Assembly (NCBI GenBank): GCA_937896195.1 | Contig: CALBNC010000091.1 | Coordinates: 1 to 35,040 of the forward strand | Origin: an uncultured Gammaproteobacteria bacterium | GTDB taxonomy: Bacteria; Pseudomonadota; Gammaproteobacteria; PS1; Pseudothioglobaceae | DNA length: 35,040 bases | Direction of reading: 5' to 3' | Shown: piece after piece, positions 27,643 through 34,990 of the stretch | How the letters are laid out: each line of letters starts with the position of its first letter | How positions within the stretch are numbered: position 1 is the stretch's first letter | The notes under the pieces: generated by a model | Told to the model about the DNA's origin: nothing | The model's input: only the letters and a program-made list of their open reading frames with translations | The model's database searches: none | Made by a program: the position numbers and the translations under genes

Positions 27643-28125
27643 TTATTTATTATTCTCTTTTAAAGTTCTTTGCTTATCTATTTTCCAGTTTTTAGCTTTA
27701 GCATCTTGGCGTTTGTCATAGTCTTTTTTTCCTTTAGCAACGCCGATTTCTAGCTTAACACGGCCTTTCTTCCAATACATTTTTAAAGGGACGACGGTAG
27801 CGCCTTTCTGCTCAATTTTTTCTTTTAAACGGTTGATTTCTATACGGTTAAGGAGTAATTTTCTTGATCTTATTGGATCAGTATTCACATGAGTTGACGC
27901 GCTTTGCAATGCAGAAATATGCGCACCAAACAAAAACATCTCATTATTTTTTAAAATAACGTAGCTTTCTTTAATCTGAACCTTGTTCTCTCTTAGACTT
28001 TTTACTTCCCAACCCTCTAAAGAAACGCCAGCTTCCAAGGTTTGTTCGATAAAATAGTCATGACGTGCTTTTTTATTGAGCACAATCGTATTTGAACTAA
28101 CTTTAGGTTTTTTGGATTTTGCCAT
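27643..28125 (-). CDS. smpB: SsrA-binding protein SmpB
   Basis: The 160-residue SmpB binds tmRNA and delivers it to stalled ribosomes. It shows the N-terminal VLNKKARHDYFIEQTLEAGVSLEGWEVKSLR block, the HxxR-like loop and the basic C-terminal tail (GKKDYDKRQDAKAKNW) that reaches into the mRNA channel. The start codon shares bases with the divergent ratA ATG (CATG palindrome at 28123-28126), so each gene's promoter must lie within the other. The tmRNA gene itself is not in the window. Confidence 0.97.
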   Translation of the reverse strand: MAKSKKPKVSSNTIVLNKKARHDYFIEQTLEAGVSLEGWEVKSLRENKVQIKESYVILKNNEMFLFGAHISALQSASTHVNTDPIRSRKLLLNRIEINRLKEKIEQKGATVVPLKMYWKKGRVKLEIGVAKGKKDYDKRQDAKAKNWKIDKQRTLKENNK

Positions 28126-28552
28126 GCATCAACTCTCTAAAAGTGCTCTTGTGCCATATTCAGCTGAGCAAATGTATCAATTGGTCAACCAAGTTGATGA
28201 TTATCCAAAATTTCTCAACTGGTGCTCAAATGCCTCCATTTTAAAGCAAACTAAGGATCAAATTACAGCCTCGGTTGAGATTAATAAATCTGGATTTAAT
28301 CAAAGTTTTACCACCATTAATACGCTAACTCTAAATCAGCGTATTGACATAAATCTTAAAGAAGGTATGTTTAAACAGCTAAGTGGTGCTTGGATATTTA
28401 CCCAACTTAATGATAACGCTTGCAAAATAGAGTTAACACTTACCTTTAGTTTTTCTTCAAAAATAGTTGATATGGCTATTGCTCCTATCTTTACTAGTAT
28501 CGCCAACTCTCAATTAGAAGCCTTTATTGCAAGAGCGAAGGTTGTTTATTAA
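28124..28552 (+). CDS. ratA: RatA-type START-fold protein
   Basis: The 142-residue START/polyketide-cyclase-like protein of the RatA/Coq10 group has YSAEQMYQLVNQVDDYPKFLNWC, the KSGFNQSFTT loop and LSGAWIF. Coq10-type relatives bind ubiquinone; E. coli RatA has been reported to interfere with ribosome subunit joining. A frame opening at 28076 would add 16 residues over smpB; the ATG at 28124 fits the family start. The smpB/ratA divergent pairing is conserved in gammaproteobacteria. rluE starts on the last base of the stop. Confidence 0.9.
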   Translation: MHQLSKSALVPYSAEQMYQLVNQVDDYPKFLNWCSNASILKQTKDQITASVEINKSGFNQSFTTINTLTLNQRIDINLKEGMFKQLSGAWIFTQLNDNACKIELTLTFSFSSKIVDMAIAPIFTSIANSQLEAFIARAKVVY

Positions 28553-29076
28553 TGCTTTATGCTTTTAACAAGCCTTTTGGAGTGTTATGTCAATTTAGTG
28601 GTGAAGGCGAAACCTTGGCCAATTATATTAAGACTAAAGGCATCTATCCTGCAGGTCGATTAGATAAAGATTCTGAAGGTCTATTGCTGCTTACCGACGA
28701 TGGCAAGCTACAGCACCAAATTTCACATCCAAAATTCGATAAAGAAAAAACCTATATAGTTCAGCTGGATGGGCAAATTAATGACGCCGCTATTGAGCAG
28801 CTAAGTCTTGGTGTTATGTTGAAAGATGGATTAACCAAACCTTCAAAAGCCAGAATCATTAAAGAGCCAAGCTGGATTTGGGATAGAGATCCACCCGTCA
28901 GATTTAGAAAAGATATTCCTACTTCTTGGATGGAAATAAAAATTAGTGAAGGTAAGAACCGACAAGTAAGGCGCATGTCTGCACATGTTGGATTCCCAAC
29001 GCTGAGACTTATACGAACTCAAATTGGTGATTGGACTTTAGCTAATATCAATCAAGGAAAATATGAACGTCTTTGA
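28552..29076 (+). CDS. rluE: 23S rRNA pseudouridine synthase RluE-like
   Basis: The 174-residue RsuA-family pseudouridine synthase lacks an S4 domain and opens directly with AFNKPFGVLCQF. The catalytic motif is GRLDKDSEGLLLL with Asp at about 38; KISEGKNRQVRRM is the second signature. Absence of S4 and the GVLCQFS motif fit RluE, which modifies U2457 of 23S rRNA in E. coli. The TAATG junction with ratA and the 14-base overlap with the DUF455 gene indicate one transcript. Confidence 0.92.
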   Translation: MLYAFNKPFGVLCQFSGEGETLANYIKTKGIYPAGRLDKDSEGLLLLTDDGKLQHQISHPKFDKEKTYIVQLDGQINDAAIEQLSLGVMLKDGLTKPSKARIIKEPSWIWDRDPPVRFRKDIPTSWMEIKISEGKNRQVRRMSAHVGFPTLRLIRTQIGDWTLANINQGKYERL

Positions 29077-29851
29077 GCTTAGCTTTAAAGCACTAATGTG
29101 CGGTGATATTAATGAAAAAATTGAACGGGTTGATCAAATTCAGCTTTTAAAAAATACACAGGGACTCAATTTTCAAGCCAGCTATCCAATTCAACCTGTA
29201 GAGTTTCCTGGCAGACCCAGTAAACCTAACCTGGTTAGATTTCAATCTATTCCACAGCGAAATAAAACAGATCTTGGAATGATCAAAACAATTCATGCAA
29301 TTTGCCATATTGAATTTAATGCCGTTAATCTTGCGCTAGATGCTATTTATCGATTCAGGGAAATGCCTGATCAATTCTACCAAGATTGGATTCAGGTTGC
29401 TTTTGAGGAGTCAAAGCATTTTCAGTTGCTTAATAATCACTTGATTGAACTGGGTTATCAATATGGAGATTTTGATGCTCACAATGGCTTATGGAAAATG
29501 ACTCATGAAACTGATTATGATGTACTTGCCAGAATGGCTCTTGTACCAAGAGTGCTAGAAGCCAGAGGGCTAGATGCCACGCCTAAAATTCAAAAACGCT
29601 TTAAAGATGCTCACTTTGACAAAATGGTGAGCTTACTAGATATCATTTTTAATGATGAAATTGGACATGTAAAAATTGGTAATTTTTGGTTCCACTATCT
29701 ATGCAAAGCTCGCCAAATTGACCCTATAGAGGCTTTTGATGGGTTTATTAAAAAACATATTGGTGAGCAATTACGTGGGCCTTTTAATTTAGAAGCCAGA
29801 AAATTAGCTAACTTTAACCAAGATGAGCTTAATTACCTAGAAGCACTCTAA
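29063..29851 (+). CDS. DUF455 ferritin-like protein
   Basis: The 262-residue protein of the DUF455 family has a ferritin-like four-helix core. Possible di-metal carboxylate/His positions are in HAICHIEFNAVNLALDA, VAFEESKHFQLL and IFNDEIGHVKIG, each an Glu/His pair on a helix as expected for a di-iron site. The FPGRP and EARGLDATP segments are also typical. Its reaction is not known; relatives of the MiaE type hydroxylate tRNA, which would suit the RNA-modification neighbour rluE, but that is inference. It overlaps rluE by 14 bases and converges on the DUF4198 gene. Confidence 0.88.
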   Translation: MNVFELSFKALMCGDINEKIERVDQIQLLKNTQGLNFQASYPIQPVEFPGRPSKPNLVRFQSIPQRNKTDLGMIKTIHAICHIEFNAVNLALDAIYRFREMPDQFYQDWIQVAFEESKHFQLLNNHLIELGYQYGDFDAHNGLWKMTHETDYDVLARMALVPRVLEARGLDATPKIQKRFKDAHFDKMVSLLDIIFNDEIGHVKIGNFWFHYLCKARQIDPIEAFDGFIKKHIGEQLRGPFNLEARKLANFNQDELNYLEAL

Positions 29852-29862
29852 CAATTAATCGA

Positions 29863-30651
29863 CTACTTTTCAAACACTAAAGAAGCCCACAAACTTTCCC
29901 AATCCGCCTCTTTCATTCGCTCTTCTCTAGCTTTAATCATATGCAGGGCATTAACCATCCATCTATTGTTAACACTTAGGCTAAGTGCCACATGGCCCTT
30001 ATCATCAGTTTTTTGCTCAACTAAATCTTGAGGCTTGTCTTGAGAATAGGCTCTAACTACAATACCTTTTAAAGGCTTGCCCTGAAAATAAACCAAAAAA
30101 CTAGTTGTCTCACTTGCCCAGGGTGAATTGACAGGCACAATGTCTAGCTCAAGCCCAGTTTTTTTATAAATACTTGCATCAGCAATAGTATTTTTTGGCT
30201 TGATCAATAGCTTAGCGTAACGCGCATAATACTCTCGACCTTCACTTTGATCCGTTTTTTCAATCTGGCGCTGGTCTTGAATATGCTTTAAATGCATCTT
30301 ATCCAAATATTGATTAAATTTCTCAGCTGAGAGTGTTAGGTAGTCAAAAGTACTTTGATACACCACCGTTGATGATGTATTTTTTTTAATGACAATACTG
30401 CCTAATGGATCATCGCCCAAGTCTCCTTGAATTGGAGTCACACTCTCATCTTGAAGTTGTTCAAATCTAACAAACCAATTATTAATTCTTGGCAGTGTTT
30501 CACCTACAAAATCTTGCCCAACTTGGGCTGAAATAGTTATTTTATCACCAACAGTTGGATTAAAATTATTAGCAGTTAACCAAAAATCATGCGCCAAAAC
30601 TGGCTGATAAAAAATACAAAAGGCTAAAATAATTTTATGAGGTATTTTCAT
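29863..30651 (-). CDS. periplasmic DUF4198 protein
   Basis: The 262-residue exported protein has a signal peptide (about residues 1-20, VLA-HDFW) and a DUF4198 beta-sandwich: HDFWLTANNFNPTVGDKITISAQVG near the new N terminus and a final GHVALSLSVNNRWMVNALHM block. The new N-terminal His could bind metal. DUF4198 includes periplasmic proteins linked to nickel or cobalt uptake. The divergent neighbour encodes a HupE/UreJ-type permease, so a metal role is plausible but unproven. The two start codons overlap by 15 bases (30637-30651). Confidence 0.82.
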   Translation of the reverse strand: MKIPHKIILAFCIFYQPVLAHDFWLTANNFNPTVGDKITISAQVGQDFVGETLPRINNWFVRFEQLQDESVTPIQGDLGDDPLGSIVIKKNTSSTVVYQSTFDYLTLSAEKFNQYLDKMHLKHIQDQRQIEKTDQSEGREYYARYAKLLIKPKNTIADASIYKKTGLELDIVPVNSPWASETTSFLVYFQGKPLKGIVVRAYSQDKPQDLVEQKTDDKGHVALSLSVNNRWMVNALHMIKAREERMKEADWESLWASLVFEK

Positions 30652-31755
30652 TACTGGCTGCTAATTTTATTGTCTTTTGGTTGCTTTTCAGCTTCACAGG
30701 CTCATGAAATGAAGCCTGGTGTTGTTCAGCTCACTATCCAAGAAAACAACGAATTTATTCTAACATTAAAAGTTAATGTAGAAGCATTAATGGCAGACAT
30801 TAGCGCAAAACACACAGACACCGACAATTCACCGCGATCTGCTATTTATAACAAACTAAGAAAAAGTTCAGCTGACACAATCCAACAAAAATTTAATAAA
30901 TTTTCAGCTAGCTACCAAAAGACTTTAAATCTTAAAGCTGATAACAAGAAACTCTCTCTTAATTTTGACAATATTCAAGTGTCGCCAATTGATGATGTTC
31001 GTCTATCAAGAAATAGCATAATTACTTACTCAGGAAAGCTAGCACAAGACACCAAGCATATTACCTGGCAATATCCCGAAAAATATGGTGATAATGTTTT
31101 TAAACTTAATCAAAATGGAAAGCCTATTGCCAGTCTTTGGCTGACTAATGGCGAGCAAACAGATATGATTATTTTGCAAGAGCAGCATACTACTAACAGC
31201 CTACTTAATTATCTATGGCTTGGTTTTTTACACATTCTACCTAGAGGCTTGGATCATATATTATTTATATTGGGTTTATTCTTGTTTAGTACCCAATTAA
31301 AGCCTTTGCTTTATCAAATAAGTGCTTTCACATTAGCTCACACTATCACTCTAGGACTTTCGGTATATGGCATTATCGCCCTACCTAGTTTGTGGATTGA
31401 GCCGTTAATTGCTTTATCGATTGTCTACATCGCACTTGAAAATATACTGATACGAAATATAAGTAATTGGCGCTTATTGGTGGTGTTTTGCTTTGGACTA
31501 TTGCATGGATTAGGATTTGCAAGTGTTTTAAGTGATATTGGACTAGAGAAGTCTCAATTTTTAAGCAGTCTGTTAAGTTTTAATATTGGAGTAGAGTTAG
31601 GCCAACTGGTTGTTATTTTATTGGCTTACATTCTTATTGGATATTGGTTTAAAGATAAATCTTGGTATCGCTCTCGACTTGTCACTCCTGCTTCAATTAT
31701 TATTGCGAGTATTGGCTTATATTGGTTTTATGAGCGCATCATCATCGCTATTTAA
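30637..31755 (+). CDS. HupE/UreJ family membrane protein
   Basis: The 372-residue protein has a signal peptide (residues 1-22, SQA-HEMKPG), a periplasmic domain of about 170 residues and then six or seven membrane helices of the HupE/UreJ_2 type. Family motifs are FLHILPRGLDHILFILGLF, FTLAHTITLGLSVYG and CFGLLHGLGFAS, each with a His inside a membrane helix. Some HupE proteins move nickel; copper or cobalt are alternatives. There is no hydrogenase or urease in the window. The start codon overlaps that of the divergent DUF4198 gene, with no strong ribosome site for either. Confidence 0.88.
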   Translation: MRYFHYWLLILLSFGCFSASQAHEMKPGVVQLTIQENNEFILTLKVNVEALMADISAKHTDTDNSPRSAIYNKLRKSSADTIQQKFNKFSASYQKTLNLKADNKKLSLNFDNIQVSPIDDVRLSRNSIITYSGKLAQDTKHITWQYPEKYGDNVFKLNQNGKPIASLWLTNGEQTDMIILQEQHTTNSLLNYLWLGFLHILPRGLDHILFILGLFLFSTQLKPLLYQISAFTLAHTITLGLSVYGIIALPSLWIEPLIALSIVYIALENILIRNISNWRLLVVFCFGLLHGLGFASVLSDIGLEKSQFLSSLLSFNIGVELGQLVVILLAYILIGYWFKDKSWYRSRLVTPASIIIASIGLYWFYERIIIAI

Positions 31756-31769
31756 CAATAAAAATCTGG

Positions 31770-32669
31770 CTATCTGGGTACTTTGGAAAGATTACTTAAC
31801 CAGGTATCTATTGAATCAACCAGAGCTTTCGAAGTGCCAGTTTCAGTATAGTAATGATCAGCCTTCTTGATAATAATCTGAGCATTTTGTTTATTACCTG
31901 AAATGTCCATTAATGCTTTTCTGGAATTTGACAATCGAACCACACCTGGAAAATCTTTTTCGCCGTATATGTCAAGCACTGGTTTAAGCATAACATCAAG
32001 CGGAAAACGCTTAATTACTTTTTGCTGGTAATCAGTTGCCCCCATGCCAATACCCACAAACGCGTTAACTTTATCGTCGCCAAATTTATCAAAATAACTC
32101 ATGGCCATATGTGCACCACAGCCATGAGAAATCAGGATGATATTATCAATGCCACGTTGTTTATAAAAATCAACAGCTGCATCGATACGCTCATGTGAAT
32201 AAGGGAAAATTGGCACGTAATCATAATATTTAGCTGACTTTTCCAGTACTGGCATTTGCACAGATAGTGTGTGCCAGTCTTTTTCATTAAGTCCAACTCT
32301 AAGCGGCTTGATAACACTTTCCCAATTAGCGTGAAAACCACGAGAGTGCAATAAAATAATACCGCCTTTTGGTTTTTCAGAATCTGATTCCATGAAAATA
32401 CTAAATACCTCTTGATCATTGGAAATCGGCAAATACTCGACATTACCATCCATGACTGCATCTTCAATTTCAGAGGTCATTCGGTTTTCACGCTCAATAT
32501 TGGGCTTTTCATTGGTAAATTGGTTGTAAAACTTTTGAAGTGAACTGGGATCAAAGTTTTTTATTATAGGTAGTTCTGGAAATTGAGGAAAACTACCCAA
32601 ACCTGGTAAAAATGCAAAAGCATTTATTGAAAAACTTAATGTCGCTATTGTAATAATTTTATTCCACAT
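31770..32669 (-). CDS. DUF3530 secreted alpha/beta-hydrolase-like protein
   Basis: From the ATG at 32669 the product has 299 residues: a signal peptide (about 1-19, AFA-F), then an alpha/beta hydrolase-like fold with GGIILLHSRGFHANW (102-116), DIYGEKD and a late HYYTE. The nucleophile elbow reads ISHGCGA, with Gly at about 183 where a catalytic Ser is expected, so hydrolysis by the usual triad is unlikely. A TTG- or ATG-led extension to 32705 would put 12 polar residues before the signal peptide. The start overlaps the sel1 gene end by 11 bases, so it belongs to the rhodanese cluster. Confidence 0.82.
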   Translation of the reverse strand: MWNKIITIATLSFSINAFAFLPGLGSFPQFPELPIIKNFDPSSLQKFYNQFTNEKPNIERENRMTSEIEDAVMDGNVEYLPISNDQEVFSIFMESDSEKPKGGIILLHSRGFHANWESVIKPLRVGLNEKDWHTLSVQMPVLEKSAKYYDYVPIFPYSHERIDAAVDFYKQRGIDNIILISHGCGAHMAMSYFDKFGDDKVNAFVGIGMGATDYQQKVIKRFPLDVMLKPVLDIYGEKDFPGVVRLSNSRKALMDISGNKQNAQIIIKKADHYYTETGTSKALVDSIDTWLSNLSKVPR

Positions 32670-33177
32670 ATTTTTCTTTGAGTAATTCCAATGCAGCTTG
32701 TGCATCTGGATGGTTATTTTTAGAAGAACGTGTAAACCAATAATAAGCCTGCTTTATATCACCTTTCTCTAGCATCAAAGAAGCTAGGTTATATTGCGCA
32801 TACTCATCTTCTTGCTCGGAAGCAATCAACCACCAATCTTCTGCTAGCTGAGTATCTTGCTCAACACCTTTGCCATCATAATACATCATAGCTAATTCAC
32901 TTTGAGCATAAGACACACCTTGTTTGGCTGATTTATTAAACCATTCAAAAGCTTTCTTATCGTCCTTTTCTGTACCAAGCGCATGTAAATAGCTTAGTCC
33001 AATGTTATTTTGCGCAGCACCATGTCCGCCGTCAGCGGCACGCATCATCCATTCAAAGGCATCGTCATTTCGACCTTTTTGTGAATAATCGTATCCAATT
33101 TGATACCATCGATCAAATTTCGTTTCAGCTTGCGCGAAAGAAGTAGTTAAAACATAAAAAAGGGACGCTATTAACAT
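32659..33177 (-). CDS. secreted Sel1-repeat protein
   Basis: From the ATG at 33177 the product has 172 residues: a signal peptide (about 1-17, AQA-E) and three to four Sel1/TPR-type repeats (AADGGHGAAQNNIGLSYLHALG, then SAKQGVSYAQSELAMMYYDGKG, and two less regular ones). Such proteins act as scaffolds for protein contacts in the periplasm; the partner here is unknown, with the adjacent rhodanese-like proteins as candidates. A TTG at 33204 would add nine residues. The ATG lies inside the left arm of a terminator-like hairpin, which should limit its expression. Confidence 0.85.
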   Translation of the reverse strand: MLIASLFYVLTTSFAQAETKFDRWYQIGYDYSQKGRNDDAFEWMMRAADGGHGAAQNNIGLSYLHALGTEKDDKKAFEWFNKSAKQGVSYAQSELAMMYYDGKGVEQDTQLAEDWWLIASEQEDEYAQYNLASLMLEKGDIKQAYYWFTRSSKNNHPDAQAALELLKEKYVE

Positions 33178-33184
33178 CCCTTTC
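33157..33184 (-). terminator. terminator-like hairpin over the sel1 start
   Basis: On the minus strand AAAGGGATG, a seven-base loop and CGTCCCTTT form a nine-base stem with one wobble pair, followed by more T. It lies about 20 bases past the stop of the downstream rhodanese-like gene. The ATG of the sel1 gene is the last three bases of the left arm. Confidence 0.65.
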
Positions 33185-33204
33185 TTTAAAAAAATGGTTA
33201 ACAA

Positions 33205-33879
33205 TTACTTAACTGTTAAGCCCAACAATTTCCAATCATTCATACCACCGCGGTAGTATTTGATCTTGCTTTGTGGGTAACCCATCGTTAACAATGCTCT
33301 AATCGAAGCTGGAGACTGGCCACACCATGCACCATTACAGAACAAGTATAAAGTCTTAGCATTATCATAGTTTAATACGCCATCCATATCTTTAACGCCA
33401 AATGTACCTGTCAAGATTTCAACAACAGCCATCGGATCTTTAGCAAGTGCTTTAGAGTTAAGCATAGTAAATGGAACGTTCACCGAGTGTGGGATAGTGC
33501 CTTTCTTAACCCAACCTGGTGTACGTGCATCAACAATTAACTTTGTCTTATCGCCAGCAGCGATATCACGTGCAGCATGGATTACGTCTAACTCAGTAAC
33601 TGTATCAACTGCTGCAGGCGCGAACGGTGCAGTTGGTTGAATACAGAACGGTGGACAAGGACGTGACGTCTTTGCAAACGCAGGATCAACCATATTGCTA
33701 CTGTCTGCATTACGAGAAATGCCTGCAATTTCTAATACGCCTGAAACGATACCGACTGGCTTAGCAGCTTTCTTTGCAGAAGAACCGTTATTCCAGTTAT
33801 GGTCAGCACCTAAATAGTCTGCTTGCGCACCTAAAGTAAATACAGCAGCGATCGTAATCGCTAATAATTTAATTTTCAT
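33205..33879 (-). CDS. periplasmic rhodanese-like protein, copy A
   Basis: The 224-residue exported protein has a signal peptide (about 1-20, AQA-D), a PVGIVSG motif, a CPPFC segment (C75, C79) and a rhodanese domain (about 95-224). The active-loop Cys is C181 in FCNGAWCGQSPAS, with a second Cys at 186 in the loop. Rhodanese domains carry sulfane sulfur on the loop Cys; two extra Cys pairs suggest disulfide or persulfide exchange in the periplasm. Residues 77-183 are encoded by DNA identical to copy B. AGGAG precedes the ATG, but only 16 bases lie between a terminator and the start, so it depends on read-through or on a promoter within the terminator. Confidence 0.88.
   Translation of the reverse strand: MKIKLLAITIAAVFTLGAQADYLGADHNWNNGSSAKKAAKPVGIVSGVLEIAGISRNADSSNMVDPAFAKTSRPCPPFCIQPTAPFAPAAVDTVTELDVIHAARDIAAGDKTKLIVDARTPGWVKKGTIPHSVNVPFTMLNSKALAKDPMAVVEILTGTFGVKDMDGVLNYDNAKTLYLFCNGAWCGQSPASIRALLTMGYPQSKIKYYRGGMNDWKLLGLTVK
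33331..33651 (-). repeat. 321-bp identical block, copy A
   Basis: Every base matches 34059-34379, an offset of 728. On both sides the genes differ immediately and often, including at synonymous positions. Confidence 0.95.
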
Positions 33880-33895
33880 AATAATCTCCTAGATT

Positions 33896-33920
33896 AAAAA
33901 AGCACTCTCGAAAGAGTGCT
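33896..33920 (-). terminator. intrinsic terminator between the rhodanese-like genes
   Basis: On the minus strand AGCACTCT, loop TTCG, AGAGTGCT is a perfect eight-base stem with a stable tetraloop, followed by six T. It ends copy B transcripts 12 bases after its stop and lies just upstream of the copy A ribosome site. Confidence 0.88.
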
Positions 33921-33932
33921 CTTATGCATTAG

Positions 33933-34580
33933 TTACTTAGTAGTTAAACCTAAAGATTTCCAAGCGTTCATACCACCACGGTAGTACTTAATCTTGTTCT
34001 CAGGATAACCCATTGTTAACAATGCTCTGATTGACGCTGGAGACTGACCACACCATGAACCATTACAGAACAAGTATAAAGTCTTAGCATTATCATAGTT
34101 TAATACGCCATCCATATCTTTAACGCCAAATGTACCTGTCAAGATTTCAACAACAGCCATCGGATCTTTAGCAAGTGCTTTAGAGTTAAGCATAGTAAAT
34201 GGAACGTTCACCGAGTGTGGGATAGTGCCTTTCTTAACCCAACCTGGTGTACGTGCATCAACAATTAACTTTGTCTTATCGCCAGCAGCGATATCACGTG
34301 CAGCATGGATTACGTCTAACTCAGTAACTGTATCAACTGCTGCAGGCGCGAACGGTGCAGTTGGTTGAATACAGAACGGCGGACAAGGACGTGAAGTCTT
34401 TGCAAATGCTGGATCAATTAATGCATCATTATCTTGGTTACGAGAGATACCCGCAACGTCCATAACACCTGACACAATACCTACCGGCTTACCTTTTGAT
34501 GCATGCGACTCAGCCATTACTACTGATGATGTTAAAAAAGCTACTGATGCAGCGCTTACTACTAATGTTTTAATGTTCAT
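33933..34580 (-). CDS. periplasmic rhodanese-like protein, copy B
   Basis: From the ATG at 34580 the product has 215 residues: a signal peptide (about 1-23, VMA-E), PVGIVSGVMDVAGISRN, the CPPFC motif and a rhodanese domain ending CNGSWCGQSPAS and YYRGGMNAWKSLGLTTK. The N-terminal third differs from copy A, while the centre is identical in DNA. A frame open from 34616 would add 12 basic residues before the signal peptide; AGGGGAAG directly before 34580 favours the shorter form. It is followed by a strong terminator, and so is probably the main product of the pair. Confidence 0.9.
   Translation of the reverse strand: MNIKTLVVSAASVAFLTSSVVMAESHASKGKPVGIVSGVMDVAGISRNQDNDALIDPAFAKTSRPCPPFCIQPTAPFAPAAVDTVTELDVIHAARDIAAGDKTKLIVDARTPGWVKKGTIPHSVNVPFTMLNSKALAKDPMAVVEILTGTFGVKDMDGVLNYDNAKTLYLFCNGSWCGQSPASIRALLTMGYPENKIKYYRGGMNAWKSLGLTTK
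34059..34379 (-). repeat. 321-bp identical block, copy B
   Basis: Identical partner of 33331-33651, spanning from the CPPFC motif to the first bases of the rhodanese active loop. Confidence 0.95.
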
Positions 34581-34599
34581 ATTTCTTCCCCTTTTTTTT

Positions 34600-34624
34600 A
34601 AAAAATAAACTCTCAATTGAGTTC
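34600..34624 (-). terminator. weak terminator-like hairpin before copy B
   Basis: On the minus strand GAACTC, a six-base loop and GAGTTT (five Watson-Crick pairs plus a wobble) lead into TATTTTTT. It lies about 50 bases past the stop of the small Cys protein and just upstream of the copy B ribosome site. The stem is short, so read-through is likely. A perfect palindrome CTTTATTAATAAAG lies beside it at 34624-34637. Confidence 0.5.
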
Positions 34625-34674
34625 TTTATTAATAAAGTCTACCTTAATAAAGGCAGGCCTTATAAATTCTTTTC

Positions 34675-34914
34675 TTAATCGCAGCTTGGCTCTTCTTCTA
34701 AGTTATGATTCGCGAAAAAATCCATAACACATTCTTCTTTTGCACCTTCTTCTGCGCTGTCACAAAAATCTTTAGCACCATCGCGAACGATTTTCTTTTG
34801 CGCTTCAGATTGAGAATCTACTGGCAATGGCAATGGTGCAATTGTTTCACCAGCTACATGTGCAAATGTTACTGAACTTAATAATAAAATAAATAATACG
34901 GCTATTTTTTTCAT
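34675..34914 (-). CDS. small exported Cys-containing protein (79 aa)
   Basis: The 79-residue product has a clear signal peptide (about 1-18, TFA-HVAGE) and a mature acidic domain of about 60 residues with three Cys (C51, C62, C78). The C-x10-C pair on a predicted helix with a third Cys at the C terminus could form a disulfide or bind a metal. I do not recognise the family. GGGAGG before the ATG is the strongest ribosome site in the cluster. It is the first gene of the rhodanese/Sel1/DUF3530 set on this strand and is followed by a weak hairpin. Confidence 0.8.
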   Translation of the reverse strand: MKKIAVLFILLLSSVTFAHVAGETIAPLPLPVDSQSEAQKKIVRDGAKDFCDSAEEGAKEECVMDFFANHNLEEEPSCD

Positions 34915-34961
34915 TTTTTACCTCCCTGTTGAAATACATTAAATAAATACATCACTACTAC

Positions 34962-34990
34962 ATTATTACCATATGTACCAATAAATGCAA
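34962..34990 (-). promoter_or_regulatory. candidate sigma70 promoter for the rhodanese cluster
   Basis: On the minus strand TTGCAT (34990-34985) and AATAAT (34967-34962) lie 17 bases apart, 47 bases before the first ATG. The leader of about 40 bases and strong ribosome site fit a well-expressed first gene. Confidence 0.45.
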
